Of a DNA stretch of 64,000 nucleotides, positions 24,494 to 32,203 are shown piece after piece (positions within the stretch are counted from its first letter, which is position 1; each line of letters begins with the position of its first letter). The stretch covers positions 2,294,001-2,358,000 of the forward strand of contig OY969762.1 of NCBI GenBank assembly GCA_963702835.1. Reading direction: 5' to 3'. This DNA comes from JAFGAV01 sp041479055. GTDB taxonomy: Bacteria > Acidobacteriota > Aminicenantia > Aminicenantales > JAFGAV01. Made by a program: the position numbers and the translations under genes. The notes under the pieces are model-generated. The model saw only the letters and a program-made list of their open reading frames with translations. It did not search any database and was not told the DNA's origin.

Positions 24494-24582
24494 AAGCATC
24501 TCCTTTTCTGTGATGTGGCATTCAAGAAGAGGAGGGGTCCTGTCACGGCTCCTCCCCGCGAATCACACGATTGGAGATGCTT
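24494..24582. repeat. MITE-like element, copy 2 (short form)
   Basis: 89 bp with inverted ends AAGCATCTCC...TGTGAT (24494-24514) and ATCACACG...GGAGATGCTT (24562-24582), matching at 17 of 21. The middle (GAGGAGGGGTCCTGTCACGG) is the reverse complement of the right half of copy 1, so this copy lacks about half the interior and is inverted relative to copy 1. Confidence 0.65.
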
Positions 24583-24596
24583 CCCCAGCCTTTAAA

Positions 24597-24636
24597 GCCG
24601 GCTCGGCAAGGCTACCCCCTCTCTGGTGGTCGCCCC
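24597..24636. repeat. Short intergenic repeat, copy A
   Basis: GCCGGCTCGGCAAGGCTACC followed by a CTCTGGTGGTCGC segment; the reverse complement shares the layout GCGACCA-N(5-6)-GARGGKNTAGCCTTNNCGAG with copies at 33028-33060 and 53087-53127. It lies in the 3' intergenic region of the receiver gene, directly after MITE-like copy 2. Confidence 0.5.
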
Positions 24637-24691
24637 AGCCGCCTCCACATTAAAAAAACTGAGGATATTTCCCAGGAACAGGAAAAAACAA

Positions 24692-25162
24692 TCAGGCCTG
24701 TTTGCCCGCCTTGGCGGCCAGGCCGGCTTTTTTAGCCAAGTAGGAAGCAATGTCGTCCGGGGCGGGAAGGTCGAGCCAGATCTCGCTTTCCTCCTTGAGC
24801 AGGCCCAGCACGGAATTGATGAACTTTTCCTTATCAAAGGGTTTCTCGAAATAATCCGAGGCGCCGAAAGTGGTCAGGGCTTCGTGGCGATACTGCGGCC
24901 CCCGATAGGCGCCGGTGACGATGATGACCGGGGTGTGACCCTTGGTCTCATGGGTGATCCGCTCGGTCAGCTCGAAACCGTGGAGCTTGGGCAGAATGGC
25001 CTCCATGACGACCAAATCGGGCTTCTCCTCCTTGAATTTGTCGTAGGCTTCCTGCCCGTCAACGGCCCGGCTCAGCTGAAACTTGTAGGGTTTGAGCAGC
25101 TGGATCATGGCTTCCAGGCTTTGACTGTCGAAATCCACGATGAGAATTTTTTTGCCGACCAT
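24692..25162 (-). CDS. Single-domain response-regulator receiver with Glu at the phosphorylation site
   Basis: 156 residues from the ATG at 25162 (a GTG at 25171 is also in frame and overlaps the upstream stop). CheY-like fold: ILIVDFDSQ, then VVMEAILPKLHGFEL where Glu stands at the position of the phospho-accepting Asp (VxxD-xx-MP), IIVTGAY with the switch Thr, and FEKPF with the conserved Lys. The residue exchange Asp to Glu is a classic phosphomimetic change, so the protein may be constitutively active or use another signal. About 35 residues follow the receiver without a DNA-binding domain. It is cotranscribed with the metallophosphoesterase gene. Confidence 0.8.
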   Translation of the reverse strand: MVGKKILIVDFDSQSLEAMIQLLKPYKFQLSRAVDGQEAYDKFKEEKPDLVVMEAILPKLHGFELTERITHETKGHTPVIIVTGAYRGPQYRHEALTTFGASDYFEKPFDKEKFINSVLGLLKEESEIWLDLPAPDDIASYLAKKAGLAAKAGKQA

Positions 25163-25167
25163 ATCCC

Positions 25168-27483
25168 TCACTCCACGGTGCAGGCAGCCGGCTCGCCTTC
25201 CCGCCCGCGCAGGTCGACGGCCGAGACCAAAAAGGTCAACCGGGCCCGGCGGCCCCCGGCCGAAAACACATAGCTGCAGGAAGAAGGCGAGACAACGCCC
25301 AAAAGCTTCGGGCCGCTCCCGGCGGCTGCCAGATAGACATTATAGCAGCTGATGTGCCGATTGGCACGGTTGGGCTTCCAAGCCAACAGGACGAGATACT
25401 GCCCGGCCTGAGCCCTCCGCCACTCGGCCTGGAGGTCCGTGGGAGGCTTGATGACCGGAGGCAAAACAGTGAGGGTCAGCGGGACTTGGACGGGGCTGTT
25501 CTCGGCCTCCGGACTGATGATGGTCAGGCTTTCTGCGTATTGGCCTTCGACCAAGTAGGCGGTCCGGATCTTGGCTTTCACCTCTACATACTCGCCCCAA
25601 GATTTCCCGGCCGCGGGCATAAGTTCGATCCAAGACTTGGAAGGAGACAGGGAGAAATTCAGGGGGCCGACCCCCCCGTTCTTGACCTGCAGGCTCAAAC
25701 TCAATAAGCCCGGCTGTCCCTCTTCAAAGCTGGCCGCCAAGGCCGTCTGGTCCGTGGCGATTCGGGGTTTCGGACTGTCCACGACCAGGCGGGAGAAGAT
25801 ATCGCCGGTCTGGCTGCCCGGGGGAGTATTGGAAAGCGGCGAATAGGAAACCAGGATATAATCGGCGGTCAGGCGCTGGGCATCTATCGTCAGACGGGTG
25901 TAGCCCGGGGGGCCAAAAAAGCCCGGCGGACGGCTGTAACCGTCCCCGTAGAACCGGCGCCAGTAGGGCCCTTTCCACCACCATCCCTCGGCGATTTTCT
26001 TGGGCGAGCCGCAGCAGATGCCGTACAGCGGCCTTTGATTCCAGCCAGACGTCAGCCGCCGATAATAATGGATATGATCATGGCCGTATAAAAAGGCAGA
26101 AACCCCTGCTTCAGCCGCCAACTGGGTGATCCGGACCTGCTCCACATTGGCCGGGTCGCCAAGACCCTGATAATCCTGCGCAGTGAACAATGGGCCCCGG
26201 CCGTAGGCCAGGTCCAAGCGCGTCTCCTCTGGGCCGGCGGGCCAGCCGCCCAGGACATGATGGAAACAAGCAAAAATCCAATGCTTCTCCCGATTCTGCA
26301 GGACTTTCTTCAGCCAGTCGAATTGCTGAGTCCCCAGGGTCCAGTCCTCAATCCGGGCCGGCTCCCGGCCGCCGCAGAAGGCCGTGCAGTCCAGGATGAT
26401 GAACTCGGCTCCGCCGTGGCCGTCCTCATCTCCTCCCCAGGTGAAGGCGTAATAGTTACCCTGGCTGTGGCCGCCCTCGGGATAGATTTGGTCCGTAGGC
26501 AGGGCAAAATATTTCTGGCGCCAGCTCCGGGCCTGGCCGCGCAGAGCATTCCAGCCCTCCTCGCCGTCATGATTGCCCAGGCCGATGAAGAAGGGCAGGC
26601 TGGGGGTCAGGGCGGAGAAGATCTTGCGCATCCTCAGCCAAAGCGTCCGGGCAATATAATCTTTGTCGGCTTCGGTCAGCGACTTATAGGGAAGCCCCAT
26701 GTTTTCCCAGCGGTAGCTGGCGCCGATGCCGGTGGTATCACCCAAATTGATGACAAAGTCAGGGTCCTCGGCGGCCAGGATGTAGCCCATGGCCTGGGCC
26801 AGGCTGAACCCGTTGTCCAGGGAGTCGAGCGGCGGGGAGGGCCTCCAGGAGGGGTTGAAGCGCAAACCTTTAAGGAACTCATTGACATAATCACCGCTGA
26901 GCATCAACTGCTGATGGGATTTCGGCATCTTGTGGACGGCGTCGTCGAAATTATGATCGTCGTTGATAAGCAGAACTTTGACCCGGCCTCCGCTCTCCAG
27001 GCGGGTATTGGGCAGCCGGAAGCTCTTGGGGCTGAGCGCCCGCCAGGCCTCCTGGCCGCTCCGATACTGCACCTGATAGTAGAGCCTCTCGCTGTCGCTG
27101 CCCGGCAATTGAAGAGTCAGGCTGTCCTGGACGCCGATGAAGGACTGCACGGCTGAGGAGGTGGCCAGCCCTTCGCGGGTCTCGGCCGAAGCCACTTTGA
27201 TGTCCAGGCTGGTGCCCTCTTTCAACAACAGGCTGAGGTCAGCTCGCCAGCGGGCCAGGCTATCCCCTGCCCGGTTGGGCCTCAGGTTGTAGATGCGCTC
27301 GGCGCAGGCGAAAAAATTCTCGTCGTAGGGAAAGGGAAAGCTGTCGTCGGCCAGCTGCGGCCAGAGGGGGGAGGTGGTGACGTCCTGTTCGCCGGAAAAA
27401 GGCAGCAGCCTTCGGGGGTCCAGACTGGCGGCCGCCAGCCCCAGCCCCGCCAGCTTAAGAAATTCCCTCCGCCTCAGATCCAT
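25168..27483 (-). CDS. Tat-exported calcineurin-like metallophosphoesterase with Ig/FnIII-type C-terminus
   Basis: 771 residues. The start at 27483 gives MDLRRREFLKLAGLGLAAAS, a twin-arginine signal; the frame is open to 27510 but without support. The phosphoesterase metal motifs appear in order: VLLINDDHNFDD, INLGDTTGIG, GLGNHDGEEGW, FACFHHVLGGW and FLYGHDHIHYY. The last 250 residues comprise a beta-sandwich region (from about 530) and a fibronectin-III-like domain with P-P-T-D-L-Q-A-E-W. Predicted periplasmic or surface phosphatase or phosphodiesterase; substrate unknown. The start is 8 nt from its -10 box, with no SD sequence. Confidence 0.8.
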   Translation of the reverse strand: MDLRRREFLKLAGLGLAAASLDPRRLLPFSGEQDVTTSPLWPQLADDSFPFPYDENFFACAERIYNLRPNRAGDSLARWRADLSLLLKEGTSLDIKVASAETREGLATSSAVQSFIGVQDSLTLQLPGSDSERLYYQVQYRSGQEAWRALSPKSFRLPNTRLESGGRVKVLLINDDHNFDDAVHKMPKSHQQLMLSGDYVNEFLKGLRFNPSWRPSPPLDSLDNGFSLAQAMGYILAAEDPDFVINLGDTTGIGASYRWENMGLPYKSLTEADKDYIARTLWLRMRKIFSALTPSLPFFIGLGNHDGEEGWNALRGQARSWRQKYFALPTDQIYPEGGHSQGNYYAFTWGGDEDGHGGAEFIILDCTAFCGGREPARIEDWTLGTQQFDWLKKVLQNREKHWIFACFHHVLGGWPAGPEETRLDLAYGRGPLFTAQDYQGLGDPANVEQVRITQLAAEAGVSAFLYGHDHIHYYRRLTSGWNQRPLYGICCGSPKKIAEGWWWKGPYWRRFYGDGYSRPPGFFGPPGYTRLTIDAQRLTADYILVSYSPLSNTPPGSQTGDIFSRLVVDSPKPRIATDQTALAASFEEGQPGLLSLSLQVKNGGVGPLNFSLSPSKSWIELMPAAGKSWGEYVEVKAKIRTAYLVEGQYAESLTIISPEAENSPVQVPLTLTVLPPVIKPPTDLQAEWRRAQAGQYLVLLAWKPNRANRHISCYNVYLAAAGSGPKLLGVVSPSSCSYVFSAGGRRARLTFLVSAVDLRGREGEPAACTVE

Positions 27484-27491
27484 GCTTTTCT

Positions 27492-27520
27492 TTTTTACCA
27501 AAAATGCCAAGGAGATGCAA
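27492..27520 (-). promoter_or_regulatory. Near-leaderless promoter of the metallophosphoesterase gene
   Basis: Minus strand TTGCAT (27520-27515), 17-bp spacer, TAAAAA (27497-27492). The -10 ends 8 nt before the ATG at 27483. Divergent from the promoter at 27536-27564. Confidence 0.5.
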
Positions 27521-27535
27521 CTGTATTCCGATTTA

Positions 27536-27564
27536 TTGATGGCCCTCCCTCTTTATGATAAAAT
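27536..27564 (+). promoter_or_regulatory. Near-leaderless promoter of the GT2-GT4-epimerase operon
   Basis: TTGATG (27536-27541), 17-bp spacer, TAAAAT (27559-27564). The -10 ends 8 nt before the ATG at 27573, and no SD sequence fits between. Confidence 0.6.
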
Positions 27565-27572
27565 TCGGCGCG

Positions 27573-28571
27573 ATGAAGACCTCCGTTTCTCCTAAGCTCT
27601 CCGTCGTCATCCCGGTTTACAACGAAGAGGGCAACCTCGAATCCCTTTACCGCGAACTGAAAGAAGTCTGCAGCGGAGTGGGCCGGAGCTATGAGATCAT
27701 CTTCGTGGACGACGGGAGCGGCGACGGGTCCTTCCTGGTCCTGGCCTCACTCCAGAAAAAGGACCGTATGGTCAAGGTCCTCCGCCTTAGAAAAAACTTC
27801 GGCCAAACGGCGGCCCTCTCGGCGGGGTTCGACTACGCCCGGGGCGAGGTCATCGTCTCCTTGGACGCCGACCTTCAGAATGACCCCCGCGACATCCCCA
27901 GCCTACTGGCTAAAATAGAGGAGGGCTACGATATCGTCAACGGCTGGCGCCGAAAAAGAAAAGACCGCTTCCTCACCCGGCGCTTGCCGTCCTCCTTGGC
28001 CAACTGGCTCATCGCCCGCATGACCGGCATTAAACTTCACGACTTCGGCTGCACGCTCAAAGCCTTCCGCAGCGAAGTGATCAAGAGCATCAGGCTCTAC
28101 GGCGAGCTCCACCGCTTCATCCCGGCCATCGCCAGCAACATCGGCGTGCGCATCGCCGAGCTTCCGGTCAACCACCGGCCGCGCCTCCGCGGCAAATCCA
28201 AATACTCCATTTTCCGTTTCGTCAAGGTCATCCTGGACATGCTCACCGTTCGTTTCCTGATGAGCTATTCCACCCGGCCCCTGCAGATCTTCGGGCTGTT
28301 TGGATTGATCAGCGGCCTGGTCGGCATCCTCCTGCTGGCCGTCATGAGCTATCAGCGCCTGGTGCTGAAGGTCGGCCTGGGCAACCGGCCGCTTCTCCTG
28401 GGGGCCATCCTGCTGACCATGCTGGGCGTCCAATTCATCACTCTGGGCCTGCTGGCCGAGATCATGGTCCGCGCCTACCACGAGGCCACAGGCAAAACCA
28501 TCTATTTTATCCGGCAGGTCCTTGACGCCGGCGCGCCGAAGTCCAGGCCAAAGCCTTCCCAATTCCCGTGA
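27573..28571 (+). CDS. Polyprenyl-phosphate glycosyltransferase (GT2, GtrB/ArnC type)
   Basis: 332 residues. GT2 fold with KLSVVIPVYNEEGNLE at the start, IIFVDDGSGDGS, SLDADLQNDPRDIP (the metal-binding DxD-type loop) and RLYGELHRFIPAIA, as in dolichyl/undecaprenyl-phosphate sugar transferases. Two C-terminal membrane helices (about residues 230-255 and 268-292). It transfers a sugar from a nucleotide donor to undecaprenyl phosphate at the inner membrane, supplying GT-C enzymes such as those elsewhere in this window. The upstream ATG at 27555 would lie inside the -10 box, so 27573 is preferred. Confidence 0.85.
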   Translation: MKTSVSPKLSVVIPVYNEEGNLESLYRELKEVCSGVGRSYEIIFVDDGSGDGSFLVLASLQKKDRMVKVLRLRKNFGQTAALSAGFDYARGEVIVSLDADLQNDPRDIPSLLAKIEEGYDIVNGWRRKRKDRFLTRRLPSSLANWLIARMTGIKLHDFGCTLKAFRSEVIKSIRLYGELHRFIPAIASNIGVRIAELPVNHRPRLRGKSKYSIFRFVKVILDMLTVRFLMSYSTRPLQIFGLFGLISGLVGILLLAVMSYQRLVLKVGLGNRPLLLGAILLTMLGVQFITLGLLAEIMVRAYHEATGKTIYFIRQVLDAGAPKSRPKPSQFP

Positions 28572-28587
28572 CCGGGGCGGGGTCTTG

Positions 28588-29754
28588 ATGAACATCCTGA
28601 TGCTTGCACCCGAGCCGTTTTTCCAGCCGCGGGGCACGCCCATCAGCGTATACTTCCGTCTCAAAGCGCTTTCCGACCTCGGCCACCGGGTGACTCTGAT
28701 CACTTACCCCTTGGGCCAGGACAAGGCCTTTCCCCGGCTGAAGATCGTGCGGCTGCCCAGCCTGCCGGGGCTGCGCGCCATCAAGATCGGCCCGTCGCTG
28801 GCCAAGATTCCCCTGGACGTCCTCCTCTGCGCCCGGGCCTTCGGGGAGATGGCCAAGGGCGGCACCGACCTCATCTTCTCCCATGAGGAAGCCGCTCTGT
28901 TCGGCGTCTGGCTGGCCCGGCTCTTCCGGCGTCCGCACCTCTATGACATGCACTCCAGCCTGCCCCAGCAGCTGGAAAATTTTAATTTTTCCCGCTCTGC
29001 CTTGCTCAAGACAATCTTCAGCCGGATCGAACGGTATGTGCTCAAACACTCCGGGTCGGTCATCGTCATCTGCCGGGACCTTGAGCGTCAGGTGGACAGG
29101 ATGGGCTACGGCGGCAAAGCCGTCTTCCTGGAAAATTTCCTCGATTTTGACGCTCCTCCCCCGACGGCCGTGGAAATCCGGGCCAAGAGGGAAGAGCTTG
29201 CGCCCGGAGGAGAAAGGATTGTGCTTTACGCCGGAAATTTCCAGCACTACCAGGGGATCCCCCTCCTCCTGGAAGCGGCCTCGCGCCTCAAGGAAGGAGC
29301 CGTTTTTGTCCTGGTGGGCGGAAGCGGTGAAGAGCTCAGAGCGATGCAGGCCAGAGCGCAGGCCTTGGGGCTCAAAGGTCGCGTGGTCTTCGTGGACCGC
29401 GTCCCGCCCGACCGGGTCCCGCTGTTCATCGCCTCGGCCGACGTGCTCGTATCGCCTCGCCTGGCCGGGACGAACACTCCGTTGAAAATCTATTCTTTCC
29501 TGAAATCAGGCAAGCCTCTGGTGGCTACCGACCTGTGGACCCATACCCAGGTGGTGGATAGCCAGATCGCCGTCCTGGTCCAGCCCGACCCTCAAAGCCT
29601 GGCCGAGGGGCTCGCCTTTGCCCTCTTCGACCCGAAGGCCCGGGACCGGGCCAGGCAGGCCAAAGCCCTGGCCGGCCGGGAATACACTCTTCAAGCCTAT
29701 CTCCGCAAAATGAAGGAGGCTCTGGATAAAGCCTGCTCTTCAACGGCAGCCTGA
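28588..29754 (+). CDS. Glycosyltransferase family 4/1 (GT-B)
   Basis: 388 residues from the ATG at 28588, where the family N-terminus begins (MNILMLAPEPFFQPRGTPIS). Two Rossmann domains: the N-terminal one has G-T-P-I-S-V-Y, and the C-terminal one has IVLYAGNFQHYQGIPLLLEA, VLVGGSGEEL and the donor-binding GTNTPLKIYSFLKSGKPLVATD. It transfers a sugar from a nucleotide donor in glycan assembly; donor and acceptor are not deducible. It is 16 nt after the GT2 gene and 1 nt before the epimerase-like gene, so one operon. Confidence 0.85.
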   Translation: MNILMLAPEPFFQPRGTPISVYFRLKALSDLGHRVTLITYPLGQDKAFPRLKIVRLPSLPGLRAIKIGPSLAKIPLDVLLCARAFGEMAKGGTDLIFSHEEAALFGVWLARLFRRPHLYDMHSSLPQQLENFNFSRSALLKTIFSRIERYVLKHSGSVIVICRDLERQVDRMGYGGKAVFLENFLDFDAPPPTAVEIRAKREELAPGGERIVLYAGNFQHYQGIPLLLEAASRLKEGAVFVLVGGSGEELRAMQARAQALGLKGRVVFVDRVPPDRVPLFIASADVLVSPRLAGTNTPLKIYSFLKSGKPLVATDLWTHTQVVDSQIAVLVQPDPQSLAEGLAFALFDPKARDRARQAKALAGREYTLQAYLRKMKEALDKACSSTAA

Positions 29755-29755
29755 C

Positions 29756-30733
29756 ATGAAAACAAGAAGGGCCTTTGTGACGGGCGGTTCAGGTTTTATC
29801 GGCACTCATCTTATCCAGGACTTGCTTCAGCGCGCCTGGAAGGTGAGGGCCCTGGTCCATCACCGGCCGCTCCCGGCGGCCGACGGGCTGGAGGTCGTCC
29901 AGGGCGATATTCGGGATTTCGACCTCATCCGAAAATGCCTGAGAGACATCGATGTTGTTTTCCATTTGGCCTCCGCTCTTGGATTCACCTTGATCGGCCG
30001 GGAGGAATTCTTCGGGATCAACGCCGGGGGCACGGAGACCGTGCTCAAGGCGGCGCAAGAAGCGGCCGTGGGGAGGGTTGTCCACTTCAGCTCGGCCGGC
30101 GTGCTGGGACATGTGAGGTCGGGACAGGTGGCCGATGAAAATCATCCCCTCGACCCGCAGGACATCTACGACCAGAGCAAGCTCGAGGGAGAGCGGATCG
30201 CCCGGCGCTATGCCCAGCAAGGCCTGGATCTGGTGATCATCAGGCCGGGCTGGGTCTATGGGCCGGGTGACCGGCGGACTTTCAAGCTGGTCAAATCCAT
30301 CGCCGGCGGCCGGTTTTTTCTGCCCGGACCGGGACGGACACTCCAGACGCCCGTCCATATTCGGGACCTCCTGGCCGGAACACATCTGTGCGCGGAACGG
30401 GGACGGAAAGGCGAGACCTATAACCTGGCCGGCGCACAGGTCTTGCCCGTCCGGGATATCGTGGCCGCCATCGCCCGGGCCGCCGGCCGAAAGCCGCCCC
30501 GCCTCCGCCTGCCCCTTCTGCCGGTGAAGACAGCCGCCCGGCTCATGGGCGGCGCGTTCTCCCTGATAAAAAAAGAAGCTCCCCTCAGCCTGTCCCGTCT
30601 GGCCTTCTTCATCCACCCCAAGCCCCTGTCCATCCATAAAGCGGCCGACGAATTGGATTACAAGCCGCTGATCGAATTCGAGGAGGGGATGCGGGAAACG
30701 GTCCGCTGGTATCGGGACAACGGCTGGCTGTAA
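29756..30733 (+). CDS. NAD-dependent epimerase/dehydratase (extended SDR)
   Basis: 325 residues. The nucleotide motif VTGGSGFIGTHL (T-G-x2-G-x2-G) is at residues 9-20; the catalytic Tyr-x3-Lys is YDQSK (about 139-143), with HFSSAGVLG supplying the Ser. IIRPGWVYGPGDRR and TYNLAG are further extended-SDR motifs. It would modify a nucleotide sugar or a polyprenyl-linked or sterol-like substrate; with two glycosyltransferases upstream, a sugar role is likely but not shown. Last gene of its operon. Confidence 0.8.
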   Translation: MKTRRAFVTGGSGFIGTHLIQDLLQRAWKVRALVHHRPLPAADGLEVVQGDIRDFDLIRKCLRDIDVVFHLASALGFTLIGREEFFGINAGGTETVLKAAQEAAVGRVVHFSSAGVLGHVRSGQVADENHPLDPQDIYDQSKLEGERIARRYAQQGLDLVIIRPGWVYGPGDRRTFKLVKSIAGGRFFLPGPGRTLQTPVHIRDLLAGTHLCAERGRKGETYNLAGAQVLPVRDIVAAIARAAGRKPPRLRLPLLPVKTAARLMGGAFSLIKKEAPLSLSRLAFFIHPKPLSIHKAADELDYKPLIEFEEGMRETVRWYRDNGWL

Positions 30734-30897
30734 GGAGGCCCGAAATCCTGGCCATAATTAAATGTATTCCCCTGAAATAATGAGCCTCAAATTATTCTAA
30801 TAAATACCCCGGTTTGATAACGAAAGGATCTGCTTCCGTGTGAATCCAGGGAAGCTGTCAAGCGGCTGGGGAGCTGTCTACAGTCTTGCCCTATAGG

Positions 30898-31740
30898 TCA
30901 GGAGCGGCCGGCCGAGGGAGCGGGCGAGAGGGCGCGGCTCTTGACCAGTTCGTCGATATCGATACCCTTCTTGGAAAAATATTGGCGGATATAATCCCGG
31001 ACAACTGATTCCTGTTTCTTGATGATGTAGTCGACGGTCTTCTCCTCATCCTGCTCGACGAGTTTGCCGAAAAGGTTTCGCTTCCAGTGGATGAGCCAGC
31101 CGGAGAAACACATGGGCTGGGACCGGTGGAACATGTCCTTGGTCATCATGCCCTTGAGCTTTTTGCTGTGATCCAGGCTGAGATAATCGATGTCGAACCC
31201 CAGCTCGCTGAGCTTGGCCCGGCGCTCTTCGCGGCTCCCAAAATCATAGACGGGGGTGAGGAACTCGGCGTTGTAGCTGCGGGCGAACTCTTTGTGGCGG
31301 TTGACGACGCTGGGAAAATTTTCCGCCGTCCCGGCCAGGTTCTCCGGGCCGGGTATCTGCTCGCGATTCGAACCGTCGGCGTAGCCGGCCAGGTTGTTCT
31401 CCAGGGCATAGATCAGACCGCCGGCGTTCATGGCCATCCGGCAGCCGACACACCAGCAGGTCTCCATATTATAGGTCTTGCGGTCCCGGCGGAGCTTCTT
31501 GACCGAAACGGCCTTAACCAGTTTTTTCAGCTTGATGACCTGATGTGTGATCCGCTCCGGGCCGAAGGTGTTCTGCAGGCGCTGGACATTGGGCAGGTTG
31601 TTCTTGACGCCGAACTCCAGGTAGCCCTTGTCGAAAGTGATGAGGTGGACCTTATCGTATTTTTGCTGGAGCAGGACGGAGGCCAGCAGAGAGTCTATTC
31701 CTCCCGAAAACATGACCGCGGCTTCATTCTTGACCGCCAT
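30898..31740 (-). CDS. PP-loop ATP pyrophosphatase-family protein
   Basis: 280 residues, start at 31740 chosen because AAGGAGA lies 7 nt upstream. The PP-loop VMFSGGIDSLLASVLL is near the N-terminus (S-G-G-x-D-S), the signature for adenylating a substrate with ATP. ETCWCVGCRMAMNAGG (C-x-C-x2-C) and CFSGW contribute further cysteines, possibly for a metal or a sulfur relay; YADGSNREQ follows. The family includes QueC, LarE, NAD synthase and tRNA thiolation enzymes. The Cys arrangement suggests base or sugar modification, but I cannot name the substrate. It forms a unit with the small membrane protein upstream. Confidence 0.65.
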   Translation of the reverse strand: MAVKNEAAVMFSGGIDSLLASVLLQQKYDKVHLITFDKGYLEFGVKNNLPNVQRLQNTFGPERITHQVIKLKKLVKAVSVKKLRRDRKTYNMETCWCVGCRMAMNAGGLIYALENNLAGYADGSNREQIPGPENLAGTAENFPSVVNRHKEFARSYNAEFLTPVYDFGSREERRAKLSELGFDIDYLSLDHSKKLKGMMTKDMFHRSQPMCFSGWLIHWKRNLFGKLVEQDEEKTVDYIIKKQESVVRDYIRQYFSKKGIDIDELVKSRALSPAPSAGRS

Positions 31741-31793
31741 AGAACTCTCCTTCAAAGATTGTCCCCCTCATTATTCACGGACAAAAGAAATAT

Positions 31794-31976
31794 TCAAGCA
31801 TTGTTCGGGCCGGCCGATTTATTGATGACCGGCTGGATGTAGGCCCGACGGCTGATCTTCTGTTTGATGCGACGCACGCAGCAGCCGCCCTGATAAAACC
31901 ACAGGAAGATGAGGCCCCCGATGACCAGGGCGATGAAGCCCACCAGGGACAGCAGTACAATCAGAAACGTGCTCAT
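31794..31976 (-). CDS. Small single-helix membrane protein
   Basis: 60 residues: one long hydrophobic helix (about residues 3-29), then Q-G-G-C-C-V and a basic tail (RRIKQKISRR). GAGAGGAG precedes the ATG. It has its own strong promoter and is followed after 53 nt by the PP-loop gene in the same direction. It is not a family I recognise; the Cys pair next to the membrane could be lipidated, bind metal or form a disulfide. Confidence 0.55.
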   Translation of the reverse strand: MSTFLIVLLSLVGFIALVIGGLIFLWFYQGGCCVRRIKQKISRRAYIQPVINKSAGPNNA

Positions 31977-32017
31977 GGAAACTCCTCTCCGGCTTCTTCC
32001 TTACTATTTCCATAGGA

Positions 32018-32046
32018 ATAATATACAGAAGGCCGCCCGCTGTCAA
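32018..32046 (-). promoter_or_regulatory. Strong sigma70 promoter of the small membrane protein/PP-loop unit
   Basis: Minus strand TTGACA (32046-32041), 17-bp spacer, TATTAT (32023-32018). Start of transcription near 32011, giving a 35-nt leader with a GAGAGGAG ribosome-binding site. Confidence 0.7.
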
Positions 32047-32203
32047 GATTTTTTTATTTTCTTTCAAATCCTGTCGGCCGTCCCACGGACAGGGGCCAGG
32101 CGGTCTGGCTCCCCCTTTCCATTTAAGGCCGATGGGCAGCCTATGAAAGGGAGCATTCCAAAAAATTGACTTCACCAACAGGGGCCGCTAAGATAAGGGG
32201 ACT

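Noticed and set aside
30830..30885. Possible cobalamin riboswitch: GTGTGAATCCAGGGAAGCTG with a GCTTCC/GGAAGC stem resembles part of the B12 box.
   Set aside because: It lies between two convergent gene ends (30733 and 30898), so it cannot be a 5' leader of either, and the remaining conserved boxes are not in order.
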